Source: G963677485 sp964519405 (GTDB taxonomy: Bacteria > Armatimonadota > HRBIN16). From it: DNA of 64,000 bases. Under the pieces are notes generated by a model. That model saw nothing but the letters and a program-made list of their open reading frames with translations, was not told the origin of the DNA and did no database searches. Positions within the stretch are counted from its first letter, which is position 1, and every line of letters begins with the position of its first letter. Shown in pieces: positions 27,006 through 36,239 of the stretch. The position numbers and the translations under genes were made by a program. Location of the stretch: the NCBI GenBank assembly GCA_964519405.1, contig CAZFLA010000002.1, positions 1 through 64,000 of the forward strand, given 5' to 3'.

Positions 27006-29319
27006 TTATATGCGTTTGATCATGCGGGTACACTGCCACCCGTCTCGCTGAGTGCTGTAGTCAACATAGTCAACTAACTCGCCGATGATATACAGTCCAA
27101 AACCACCATCACGCGAACCATCAAAACATGGTGGGTTCACTGTCGAGGGGTCGAAAACTCTACCATGGTGCAGTACCAGCAACTCCACATAACTAGTATA
27201 TAGGTTCGCTGCTATCCGAATCTGCTGATCTTCAGCCCCGTCATAAGCATGCCGTATGACGTTGGTCACAGCCTCGCTGGTTACTAGCTCCATGCTGTCT
27301 GCATGATTTTTGCAGTGAGCATCATTAAGCATAAAGTCCTGAACGAACTCACGGATGTCAACTAAACAATCCATAGAGCTCATCACCTGCAGCTCCCTGC
27401 TTAACTCCAGATTTTCCGATGGAAGCTCACCTATCTTCACGATGACGCAGGTCAGGTCATCGGTAGATTTATCCTTGCCTGTCCACTCTTTGATGGTGTC
27501 GTATAAGTCGCCATGCCTGCCAACAAACTCCAACAGTCGATCTAACCCGAACAACTCACCATCAGCAGATTGTGCTTCCGTAACGCCGTCACTGTAGAAC
27601 ACGAAGATATCACCTTCATCAAATGGCGATTGAAACTGGTGATATTCTTCGTAAGGAGCAAATCCGAATGCAAGGTTGTCGCCAACGAGCACTTTACAAC
27701 ACTGAGTTGCTGCGCGATATACCACGGTGCTGGTATGGCCGCAATCTACATAAGTAATTGCCCGCTGCAGCAAATCAAACCGCGCATAACAGACGGTAAC
27801 AAATGTCTCCAATGATATCAACCGCTGCGAAAGCGTGCTCNNNNNNNNNNNNNNNNNNNNNNNNNNAAAGCTGATCATGAACACTTTGCACGATAGCATC
27901 GGCTCGCGGTATTGTGCCTGGAGCCACCATAGACAAAATCGAAGTCATCGCCTTAGGGAATTGGCTCTTCGTAGCAGCGCCTGTCAGCGCGGCCGGCACT
28001 CCCTTGCCCATAACATCGCCCACCACTACATCGAACGCATACGCATCCCACTTATGGAAGTCGTAGAAGTCACCGTCTACGTCCTGCGAAGGCACTGTTA
28101 AGCTGGCAATTTCCACACCCTTCATCCCACTCGGCGGCTGCCCAAGCAGCAGTGTCTGTTGTATGCGGCTGCCCGTCTCGCTTAGTGCCATCTCTGCAAG
28201 CTTGCGTTCTGTGATATCTCGGCCAACGGCCTGATACTCCGATACATGACCATGGTCATCTAACAGCAGCCGTATCTTCCACTGCTGCCAGCGTGTCGCA
28301 CCGAGCTCACTCTGACTGGTTTCGTATGTCGCCTGTAAATTGTCAAGCCCATAGTGGCGCAGCGCCTCTGCAGGAGTTTCACCCTCGTTAAGCGGTAAAT
28401 GCGCGCCGAACTGCGTACCCAACAATGACATACGATGCTGTGCGAAATAGTCGCAGTATGTTTCATTCACAAAACTGAGCGTACCGTCTGCAGAGAACCG
28501 GCAGATCATTTCGGTCTGATCTTCTACAATAGCCCGATAGCGCTCTTCAGATGACTGCAAAGCCAACTCAGCTTGTTTGCGCTCGGTGATATCGCGAGCA
28601 ACACCTACTAGGGCGAACTGCTGACCATCTTGATCTTCAATAAACGACCACGACAGCAAAACGGGAAATATCGTGCCATCGCTGCGTTTATGGTAATACT
28701 CGCCTTCAGCTTCCTGCAGATGGTCATTTAACAGATCAGAATCTATCTTGTCATGCCAAAGTATTGCGGTATTCGCACCCACAATCTCATCTTTTTTATA
28801 TCCATATGTCTCACAAAATGCGCGGTTAACAAAGATAATCGTATTCGACAAATCAGTGATGAACACACTATCATGGATACTTTTAATGGCCTGCGACAGC
28901 ATCCGCAGCTCGCGATCGCGATTGAGCTCATCTATGACCTTATCTACCGTCAGCGGAAGAACCGTGAGGTAGCTGCGATCGGGGTCTTTGATGAGGTAAT
29001 CACGCGCGCCGCGGCGCATGGCTTCTACTGCGATCTTTTCATCACCTGTACCTGTTGCAAAGATAATCGGTGTCTCTTTAACAAGGTCTATGATGTCAAA
29101 CGCAGTGCCATCACCCAAAAAATAGTCCGTGAGAACAACATCAAACTGTTGTGATGCGATAATCTGCTTCGCTTCCGATATGGAGCCTGCGATGACATAG
29201 TCATACTTCAACTCCTGATCGCGAACCAGACGTTTAAACGCCATCTGATCCACGCGGTCATCTTCAACATATAGAATACGATGTGTAACCTCGTGGCTTA
29301 ACATTCTATCCGTTGGCAT
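27006..29319 (-). CDS. Receiver-PAS-PAS-PP2C phosphatase-HATPase fusion, interrupted by an assembly gap
   Basis: Two open frames read through an N-run (27841-27866) in different frames. Joined, they give one ~770-residue protein: receiver (~13-125; ILYVEDDRVDQ, phospho-Asp in VVLTDYFLGDG), two PAS domains each ending DITERK, a SpoIIE/RsbU-type PP2C phosphatase (QDVDGDFYDF, VVGDVMGKGVPAAL before the gap; VFYSDGVTEA and DDLTCVIV after), and a C-terminal RsbW-like HATPase (LVTSEAVTNVIRHAY, GGFGLYII). It would both dephosphorylate and phosphorylate the downstream STAS protein. The two frames agree only if the real gap length leaves remainder 1 when divided by 3, so the 26 Ns are not exact. Its ATG overlaps the preceding response regulator's stop (TGATG). 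Confidence 0.85.
27841..27866. other. Assembly gap inside the PP2C gene
   Basis: A 26-base run of Ns within the phosphatase domain. The coding frame on either side does not match a 26-base insert, so the length is a placeholder. Confidence 0.95.
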
Positions 29320-29729
29320 CAGGGCAGCTCGCTTAAAGTCCAGTAGATATTGATGGTTCGCATCACCTCTACAAACTGAATGTAATCTACAGGTTTCAAC
29401 ATATACCCGGCGACACTTAAACTAAAGCTCTCCAGGCGGTCTTGGTCAGCCCTAGATGTTGTTAATACCACCACGGGTATACTTCGCAGTTTGGGGTCTG
29501 CTTTCATATTTTTAAGCAGTTCTATGCCATTCATTTTGGGCATATTCAAATCCAGAAGAATTATGGCCGGCTGTTCGTTATCGCTGTTGCGTAAATACTC
29601 TAATGCTTGTTCACCATCATTTACTGTAGTCAGTTGATTTGTAACATTAATCTCACGCAGAGCGCGCTTCACGGTCATCGCATCAACTTTGTCGTCCTCA
29701 ACTAGAAGAATGCTCTTTCTCGTATTCAT
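29319..29729 (-). CDS. Rcp1-like single-domain response regulator
   Basis: 136 residues from the ATG at 29729 (GAGG core five bases upstream); a longer frame to 29759 has no site. Receiver motifs: LLVEDDKVDAM (acidic pair), IILLDLNMPKMNG (phospho-Asp), VVLTTS and the late KP in MLKPVDYIQF. The C-terminal YWTLSELP is typical of the cyanobacterial Rcp1 group, which pairs with phytochrome-like and PAS histidine kinases. It has no output domain. It is the first gene of the operon that carries the PP2C/STAS switch. The four histidine kinases to its right have HisKA domains of a matching type. Confidence 0.9.
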   Translation of the reverse strand: MNTRKSILLVEDDKVDAMTVKRALREINVTNQLTTVNDGEQALEYLRNSDNEQPAIILLDLNMPKMNGIELLKNMKADPKLRSIPVVVLTTSRADQDRLESFSLSVAGYMLKPVDYIQFVEVMRTINIYWTLSELP

Positions 29730-30040
29730 AATCTCCTCATTTATGTATGGTGAAGTCATGCATATATAGCTAGTATACCTAGACTAGCGGCTGATAGACA
29801 GTACACATGATCGGTCGCATAGCTTCGATCGAAATGCTTTCACTTACTGGAGAATGGATAATACCCGGTGTTACTGTTGCACACTGATTTTTCGTGACAC
29901 AAACATCCGCCGTATACATCTTGATTCATGAAAGATAACTAAGCCCTTTGAGTTGAGCCTCCTTGGTTTTTACCAGCTTGCCAAAGATCCCAGCTTAATG
30001 TGACTTAATCTAAGGTTCCGTAAAAGGTCGATTTGGCAAA
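29730..30040. other. Intergenic region without recognisable gene
   Basis: About 310 bases between the response regulator start and the SUFU gene stop. It should hold the promoter for the operon reading left, but I cannot name convincing -35/-10 boxes. No RNA gene or strong hairpin is seen. Confidence 0.5.
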
Positions 30041-30670
30041 TCATTCTACGGCATCAATGATGGACTTCCTACCCTCATCTACAATAGGACTTATTCGTGC
30101 ATCCCTCAACAAATCGTCTAACGCAGCGCCGCCATACTTCGCCTTATATTCCATTTCCAAATCGTTAATCGGAACTAGCCATATAAAATCGACTTTATCA
30201 CCATCAATTGTAAGATTGTTAAATCCTTCGGGTTCGAAGTATGGTGGAAGTAAAAAGAAGCCTGTCAGCAATGAAGGCTCATCAGTCATTGGCATCCCAT
30301 ACGCAATTGTGTGCCACCAATGCAGGAAAGTTTTTTTGTCAAAGGGCATCTCCGATAGGGTCTTTAGTACATTAAACATCCAAGTTTGAGGTTCTTTGGC
30401 ATACATCAGTATTTCGGCTCGTGGAGCAATCTCAAAAGGCATTCCTTTAGGAATGAATTGCTTTGCATCGCTCATTCCTGCAGTAATCAGAGTCCAATAA
30501 TCACGGTCACCGTGAGGTCCAAACTGATAAATATCGATGTGTGGGGACTTATTATCAGTCGAATGATACATATCATTACTCATTGGACCGAACATTTGTT
30601 CATAATACTTCTCTCTATGTTCGGTTGCCTCTTGGCTATTTGAATTCTTCTTGGAAAACGAATTAAACAT
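30041..30670 (-). CDS. SUFU-domain protein
   Basis: 209 residues from the ATG at 30670 (GAGGG five bases upstream; the longer frame to 30712 lacks a site). It matches the suppressor-of-fused family: DYWTLITAGMSD, RAEILMYAKEPQTWMFN, WWHTIAYGMP, GFFLLPPYFEPEG and IDGDKVDFIWLVPINDLEMEY. In bacteria SUFU proteins are often immunity proteins of polymorphic toxin systems or stand-alone proteins. No toxin gene is adjacent here. It is cytosolic and probably transcribed alone. Confidence 0.82.
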   Translation of the reverse strand: MFNSFSKKNSNSQEATEHREKYYEQMFGPMSNDMYHSTDNKSPHIDIYQFGPHGDRDYWTLITAGMSDAKQFIPKGMPFEIAPRAEILMYAKEPQTWMFNVLKTLSEMPFDKKTFLHWWHTIAYGMPMTDEPSLLTGFFLLPPYFEPEGFNNLTIDGDKVDFIWLVPINDLEMEYKAKYGGAALDDLLRDARISPIVDEGRKSIIDAVE

Positions 30671-30812
30671 AACAGCCCTCTTGCAATCTCTATATGCTTG
30701 ATCTAGACCCACTCAGAAACTTGTTTACGTTATATACAGTTGCCCCAATTGTCGACACATCGGCAATGCACTCAACTAAGTGCGAATACTAGAACTCTGC
30801 AACATATCTAGG

Positions 30813-33407
30813 TTACCCGTTGACGGTAGTGTCAGGTTGGTTTTTAGGGAACTTAAACGTGAACGTTGTTCCTTTGTCTGGGCTGCTGTCTAACCAAACC
30901 TCACCACCGCATATCTCAATTATTTTTTTCACCTGAGCCAAGCCAATACCCGTGCCTTCAGATTCATCACCAAGAGGTGCAGCTTGAATAACATCGAAAA
31001 CCTGGTCTTTCAGGTTTGGATCAATATCAGGGCCCGAGTCCGATATAGCAAACTCGTGCATCTCACCCGCATCTCGATACGTAACAACCACAACACCTGG
31101 CATTGGATCCATATGACGAATGGCATTTTCCAGTAAATTACGAAATACCTGCTTAAGACTTGACTGTGAAGCGTTCACTTTCGGTAATGTAACTGGAACC
31201 TCAAGTTTGTGTTTATCGTTAAAGTTTAACGACACAAAAAGCTCATGCACCAATGCATTGATATCAACTATTTCAATGCGGCTTCTGGTGTGCTCTACGC
31301 GTGCAAAACTTAACACACCCTCCACTAAGACCTGCATCCGATGTACCTTGTCTACAAGCAAATCAAGAATTTCTTTGCCGTGTTCGTCCAGCACATCAGT
31401 ATAGTCTTTAGCTAGCCAATCTGTTAGGCTGTTTAACGAGCGCAGGGGTGCTTTCAGGTCGTGTGATGCCACATATGCAAATTCGCTCAGTTCTCTATTA
31501 GCCGTTTGCAAATTAGCCATCAGCTGCTGACGGCGTGCCTCAGCTTCCTGCCGTTCGCGTTCATACCCAAACCACTGAGCCACCATCTGAAGTATCTCCA
31601 TAGAGATGTCATCGGCTTCATAATAGTTCTCAGCTAATTCGCAGGCTATACCACCTGTTACCAGTCCATCCACGGTAAATGGCACCCACATCATCGTATG
31701 GCTTTGCGCATCAGAATCACAGGTGCACTTCATTACACAATTGCGTACATCAACATCATCGCTTCTGGTTTGGCCGTCCAGCGATATATAACTGCCATCA
31801 AGCCAACGCACATTACCCACTGCGCAGATAGTTTCAAGCCCTACTGCTTGCTGATGAACTAGCGTCACGCTTTTTAGGTGTGTTTCATGCATTAACATCT
31901 GCAAAAGCTGCCGCTGCTTCATTTCAAATGCCAACTCAGGATCACTTGTGATGTCATGCACTAGTTTCAGCCTTGCGGTATACAGCTGCTTGCGTTTTGC
32001 ATCGTTCTCCAACACTCTGGCCATATGAGCAAAGTTTGTAGTCAGAGCATCTAGTTCCTTGATATCGGACGATACAACTTCAGGAGCCATCTGACCATGC
32101 GTAATAGCTGATGACGCCGATACAAGCCCCTCAATGGGGGCACTAATCAAGTGGGCTAACTGAGTGGAACGCACCGCCAGTAACCACGATACAGCCACTG
32201 TCAACAGCATAGCAACCAGGAACGCGATCACGCCTAGATACTTCGCCAACTCTTCAACATCAACCATCGGCTGATATATTAAGTCGCGTTCTGCCATAGT
32301 GACAACGCGCCAACCCGTATTGGGAACCGTGCTTGAGGCAATGACGAAATTCTTACCAAATATGGAAGCTGTATTGATATCCCTATCGTTCAGCAATACA
32401 GGACGAAAGGCTGATAAAACTTCTGGTCGTGCTTTATCTATAAGGTTGTACTGGCTGGGTTTTAAGACGGTACCAAGTATCGGCATGGAATAGTTGTGGC
32501 CAGTTAACTCCTTCATATTTAGCCATCTGGCAATATTATCAGGCATAGCGATGATGGTGCCACGACTATCAACCAGCATCGACTGCGTGCCATACGGCAA
32601 AACATCGTTAAACAGGTTCTGGATGATTTCGTTAATGGTAACATCAATTCCGGTAACGCCTTCCAGAAAATTACCTCTGTACACTGGTGAGATACAGCTT
32701 ACGAGCCAACCTTTGCCTGCAGGATCAAGATAGGCTTTTGTCCACACAGGTTTACGCGAGGGATTATGCTTAGCATCGGCCATATAGTAGAAGTTGTAAT
32801 CAGGAATACGCATATTTGGTGTGTATCCCTCCCACTTCCAGATGTCCTTCTGGTAAGGGTAATACCGACACATACTGTCATATGAGTTGAAATATACAGC
32901 CACAATGGAGGGGTCGATGGTCATCAAGCTTTTTGCGAAGGGATCTACAGATTCCGTGATTCTGCGCTTCTTGAGCTGTTCCACTCCTTGCGGGGTACGC
33001 GCGCTATACCAAATATAAGACCCGCCGTTGTCGTTGGTTTTATAAGTGACCCCATTAGGTGCTACGGCAAACTGTGCATCGGGTTTAGGCAGACTCCCAA
33101 CAAATTCATCAGAAAACAACCGCGCATATTGCTGACGCAGAAGTTCGGAGGCGCAGTAGATATTGCCAGTAGCTGCGTCAATACGATTGGCTTTCATCTG
33201 CGCTATTGACTGCATTTCCGACTGCACATTTTTAAGTACCAAACGGCGTGAAGCCGTACCTGCAAGGTTCATCACGACAAGGAATACAGCAATCAACACC
33301 AGTTGGATACCTAATAACGGATATAACCCCAGCCGTCGATATGCATTCTGCAAAATATCGCGAATGGAGGTTACCTTATTAGCTCTGCCACCGGGAAATC
33401 TACTCAA
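30813..33407 (-). CDS. Membrane sensor histidine kinase (Cache-HAMP-GAF-like-HisKA-HATPase)
   Basis: 864 residues starting at TTG 33407. TM1 (~33-50), then an extracellular Cache-like sensor (~60-370; DPSIVAVYFNSYD, WLVSCISPVYRGNFLEGVTGIDVTINEI), TM2 (~385-410), a HAMP-like linker (ISAPIEGLVSASS), a GAF-like region (~480-610), HisKA (YVASHDLKAPLRSLNSL, His phosphorylation site) and HATPase with N-box NLLENAIRH and G-box GTGIGLAQVKKI. It lies 13 bases after the hybrid kinase gene at 33421-35694. It probably senses a small extracellular ligand. Confidence 0.88.
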   Translation of the reverse strand: MSRFPGGRANKVTSIRDILQNAYRRLGLYPLLGIQLVLIAVFLVVMNLAGTASRRLVLKNVQSEMQSIAQMKANRIDAATGNIYCASELLRQQYARLFSDEFVGSLPKPDAQFAVAPNGVTYKTNDNGGSYIWYSARTPQGVEQLKKRRITESVDPFAKSLMTIDPSIVAVYFNSYDSMCRYYPYQKDIWKWEGYTPNMRIPDYNFYYMADAKHNPSRKPVWTKAYLDPAGKGWLVSCISPVYRGNFLEGVTGIDVTINEIIQNLFNDVLPYGTQSMLVDSRGTIIAMPDNIARWLNMKELTGHNYSMPILGTVLKPSQYNLIDKARPEVLSAFRPVLLNDRDINTASIFGKNFVIASSTVPNTGWRVVTMAERDLIYQPMVDVEELAKYLGVIAFLVAMLLTVAVSWLLAVRSTQLAHLISAPIEGLVSASSAITHGQMAPEVVSSDIKELDALTTNFAHMARVLENDAKRKQLYTARLKLVHDITSDPELAFEMKQRQLLQMLMHETHLKSVTLVHQQAVGLETICAVGNVRWLDGSYISLDGQTRSDDVDVRNCVMKCTCDSDAQSHTMMWVPFTVDGLVTGGIACELAENYYEADDISMEILQMVAQWFGYERERQEAEARRQQLMANLQTANRELSEFAYVASHDLKAPLRSLNSLTDWLAKDYTDVLDEHGKEILDLLVDKVHRMQVLVEGVLSFARVEHTRSRIEIVDINALVHELFVSLNFNDKHKLEVPVTLPKVNASQSSLKQVFRNLLENAIRHMDPMPGVVVVTYRDAGEMHEFAISDSGPDIDPNLKDQVFDVIQAAPLGDESEGTGIGLAQVKKIIEICGGEVWLDSSPDKGTTFTFKFPKNQPDTTVNG

Positions 33408-33420
33408 AGAACACTATTTC

Positions 33421-35694
33421 CTATTCGTTTTTATTATCTGCTAGTACTCTGGCGATTAATGCCGACATCTCTTTAATTCGGAATGGCTTTACGATAGCTC
33501 CCTTAAATCCGTAAGCCTTAGGATCGGCCAATATCGGGTCATTCGAATATCCGCTGGCAACAATAGCATTAACATCAGGGTCTATTCGAAGCAGCTCTGA
33601 AATGGTTTCTCGACCACCCATACCATTGGGGATGGTCAGGTCCATGATCACAAGATCAATCTTGCGGTCTTGTTCCATCGCAGCTTTATAATGAGCGATC
33701 GCTTGTTCACCATTTTCTGAGGTTATTGGTTCGTATCCCAACTTGGTAACTAAATTCGTCATGAATTCAAGTATCGGCACTTCGTCATCCATCATGAGGA
33801 TACGCCCTGTACCCTTCACCATTTTGGAGTTCGTGTCGGATATGCAGCTGGTCGGTTGATCGGTAGCGGGTAGATAAACCGTAAAGAGCGCCCCCTCACC
33901 CTCCACAGATTCAACCTGAATAACGCCGTCGTGGTTATGTACGATACTAAAGACGATTGCTAGACCTAATCCGCGTCCATCTGGCCGTGTGGTAAAGAAC
34001 GGGTCGAAAATCAGTGATATGACATCAGGAGATATACCTGGGCCCTTATCTTCTACTTCAACACGAACGTATCGCCCCCCCTTAAGCAAGGGGACGGCAC
34101 CATCATCAAGACTGCAGTTATGCATCCTCACATAGATATTGCCCTTGTCAGCTAAGGCGATTCGAGCATTGATAATGAGGTTGTGCAGCACTTGAAACAT
34201 CTGGCCTTCATCGGCGTCTACTGCCCATAACCCAGGATCAATGTCGTATATCATAGCGCAGCTGCTTCCGCTGGTTGCGAATTCGCCTGACTGCATCGCG
34301 GTAGGGCCGAGGTTCATGGGATGGCGCACGGGTGTGCCGCCGCGTGCGAAAATCAACAGCTGTGTCGCCAAGTTTGCAGCTCTTTGGCAACCGCGTTCTG
34401 CACGGGTTAGACCCGTTCTCAGCGGATGCTCTTCCGGCAAACTCTCCTTGGCTAACGAGATATCGCCTAAGACAGGGGTAAGGATATTGCGAAAGTCATG
34501 TGCTATTCCCCCTGCCAACAGGTTGATTGACTCCAAGCGGTTAAGGCGACGTAACTCACGGTCGATCTGTTCGCTTCGCGTGACATCACGAAACACCAGC
34601 ACTGCGCCGGTGCGAACTTCATCTTGCCCATGAAGCGTGTTCATATCCAGCTGAAGCAACTGATCTACTTCTGATTTACTGTCCAATACTACTTGGCCAA
34701 ACACCGACTTGGACTGAGTTGGCGCACACTGGTTCAAACTGATATCAATGGGGTCATCGATATCTTCCCACCGAATGGTCATGATATCCTGAAGTAACTG
34801 CCCCAGCATCTGATCTTCTGTCAGTCCAAGAACCTCGCTGGCCGCTTTGTTAACCATCACCACGTAGCCATCTTTATTTACCGATATCACGCCGTCGCGT
34901 ATAGACTGTACGGTGACATTTAGCAGTTCCTTCTCTTGGTAAAGGCTTTGCTGCATCTCCTGAGACTCGCTGGTATCGGTGTTCACAAGAACAATGCGTT
35001 TGGTTTGTTGAAGAATGACATATGGGTAAACTTGCACTCTCGCCCATTCAAAATGGCCGTCAGCACAACGAATTTTGCAAGTCGTGTTTGTTTCGGAGTT
35101 TGCCGTATTGTCTATATTACTTATCGTCAGTGAAGGTTGAAACAGCTCCACACAACTAATATTCTCAGACAACAGTTTCTCGGCATTGGCCCCGGTTTTT
35201 GCGATAAAAGTATTGTTGGCGAACTCAATACGCCCTGCATTGTCTGTTACGCAAATAGGGTGATTTATATGTTGGAATACATCGTATATACGCTGGACTT
35301 CATGCAGAGCAATCCGGCTTTTTACCGACGACCAACGAAGATAAACCTGTTCCATTAACGCGAGAAGCGGCTCGGGAGCAAGATGATCCCATTCATCCAA
35401 TAATACATCGGCAGCACCATCACGAAATGCATGGAACACATCCGATTCGTTAACTCTGCCGGCAACATAGATCAGCGGTATCGTCCGATAATCTCTGCAC
35501 AAATCCAAAACACAGCCGTCATTACCCGCATTGTCTGCAACTATCACGTCAAACGACTGACTGCCAAGTAATATGCGCGCGCTTGCTAATGAAGACACAG
35601 ACGAAATGACGAGGTTTGGCGCCAACTGCCGCAGCTGTTCGGTCAGTTGATGCACACCGGAACCGTGAATGATAAATAGGATATTCATTATCAT
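33421..35694 (-). CDS. Hybrid histidine kinase with N-terminal pseudo-receiver and C-terminal receiver
   Basis: 757 residues, no membrane segments. N-terminal receiver-like domain (~1-120) lacks the acidic pair (ILFIIHGSG where ILLVDDE is normal). Two PAS domains follow (~135-250, ~255-375), then HisKA (LAGGIAHDFRNILTPVLG), HATPase (DPFFTTRPDGRGLGLAIVFSIV) and a full receiver (LMMDDE, VIMDLTIPNGMGG, KPF). The GGIAHDFRN type is common in hybrid kinases with C-terminal receivers. The start lies at either of two ATGs six bases apart (35694 or 35688). Confidence 0.88.
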   Translation of the reverse strand: MIMNILFIIHGSGVHQLTEQLRQLAPNLVISSVSSLASARILLGSQSFDVIVADNAGNDGCVLDLCRDYRTIPLIYVAGRVNESDVFHAFRDGAADVLLDEWDHLAPEPLLALMEQVYLRWSSVKSRIALHEVQRIYDVFQHINHPICVTDNAGRIEFANNTFIAKTGANAEKLLSENISCVELFQPSLTISNIDNTANSETNTTCKIRCADGHFEWARVQVYPYVILQQTKRIVLVNTDTSESQEMQQSLYQEKELLNVTVQSIRDGVISVNKDGYVVMVNKAASEVLGLTEDQMLGQLLQDIMTIRWEDIDDPIDISLNQCAPTQSKSVFGQVVLDSKSEVDQLLQLDMNTLHGQDEVRTGAVLVFRDVTRSEQIDRELRRLNRLESINLLAGGIAHDFRNILTPVLGDISLAKESLPEEHPLRTGLTRAERGCQRAANLATQLLIFARGGTPVRHPMNLGPTAMQSGEFATSGSSCAMIYDIDPGLWAVDADEGQMFQVLHNLIINARIALADKGNIYVRMHNCSLDDGAVPLLKGGRYVRVEVEDKGPGISPDVISLIFDPFFTTRPDGRGLGLAIVFSIVHNHDGVIQVESVEGEGALFTVYLPATDQPTSCISDTNSKMVKGTGRILMMDDEVPILEFMTNLVTKLGYEPITSENGEQAIAHYKAAMEQDRKIDLVIMDLTIPNGMGGRETISELLRIDPDVNAIVASGYSNDPILADPKAYGFKGAIVKPFRIKEMSALIARVLADNKNE

Positions 35695-35734
35695 ATATCC
35701 GCTATTCTATATGTATCTCACATTATGATGTGTG

Positions 35735-36154
35735 TTAGTCTGGCAGTTCCGACATCCGCCAGTAGTCGCCGATAACACGAAGCAATTCAGCCATATTCTG
35801 GGAGTCGGGACTAAACTGAAATAAACCTGCGGCACCTTCCGAAAAACAGTCTTGGCAAATTTTCGCATCATAGTTTCGCCCCACAATAAGTAAAGGAAAA
35901 TGGCGCAGAACTTTATGATGTTTGATCGTCCGCAGATATATCAATCCATCGTAAACTTTGAAGTCACATATTAGCAACAGGATCGTGTTGGGCGCAAGTT
36001 TATCAGGCACCTTACTCAACATTTGCAGCAGCGCATTAATATCCTCAATGATATGCAATCGCAGCCCAATACCATACATCGATGCAGCTTCAGTAAACAA
36101 CCCTTGGGTTGATAGCTCAGAGTCTAAAAGAAAAACATTTATTTCACCCCGCAT
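35735..36154 (-). CDS. Degenerate Rcp1-like receiver protein
   Basis: 139 residues from the ATG at 36154, which follows a G-rich site (GGGGGG, four bases away). It has a receiver-like order of strands and helices and ends YWRMSELPD, like the true regulator at 29319-29729 (YWTLSELP). The functional residues are changed: the acidic pair region reads VFLLDSELS, the phospho-acceptor region LLLICDFKVYDG, and the conserved Lys position lies in FQFSPDS. It probably does not take part in normal phosphotransfer and may act by binding. It sits between histidine kinase genes. Confidence 0.7.
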   Translation of the reverse strand: MRGEINVFLLDSELSTQGLFTEAASMYGIGLRLHIIEDINALLQMLSKVPDKLAPNTILLLICDFKVYDGLIYLRTIKHHKVLRHFPLLIVGRNYDAKICQDCFSEGAAGLFQFSPDSQNMAELLRVIGDYWRMSELPD

Positions 36155-36239
36155 ATATCCCCCCTTATAAAATATATAGCTGCCAAATGAGTCGATCAAT
36201 GTAATTATCGTACCTGAAAGCACAGGTATATTCCAGCGA

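Noticed and set aside
27775..29319. Two separate genes, a receiver-PAS phosphatase fragment and an RsbW-type kinase
   Set aside because: The break coincides with the N-run; PP2C motifs are shared between both sides, so a single gene is the better reading.
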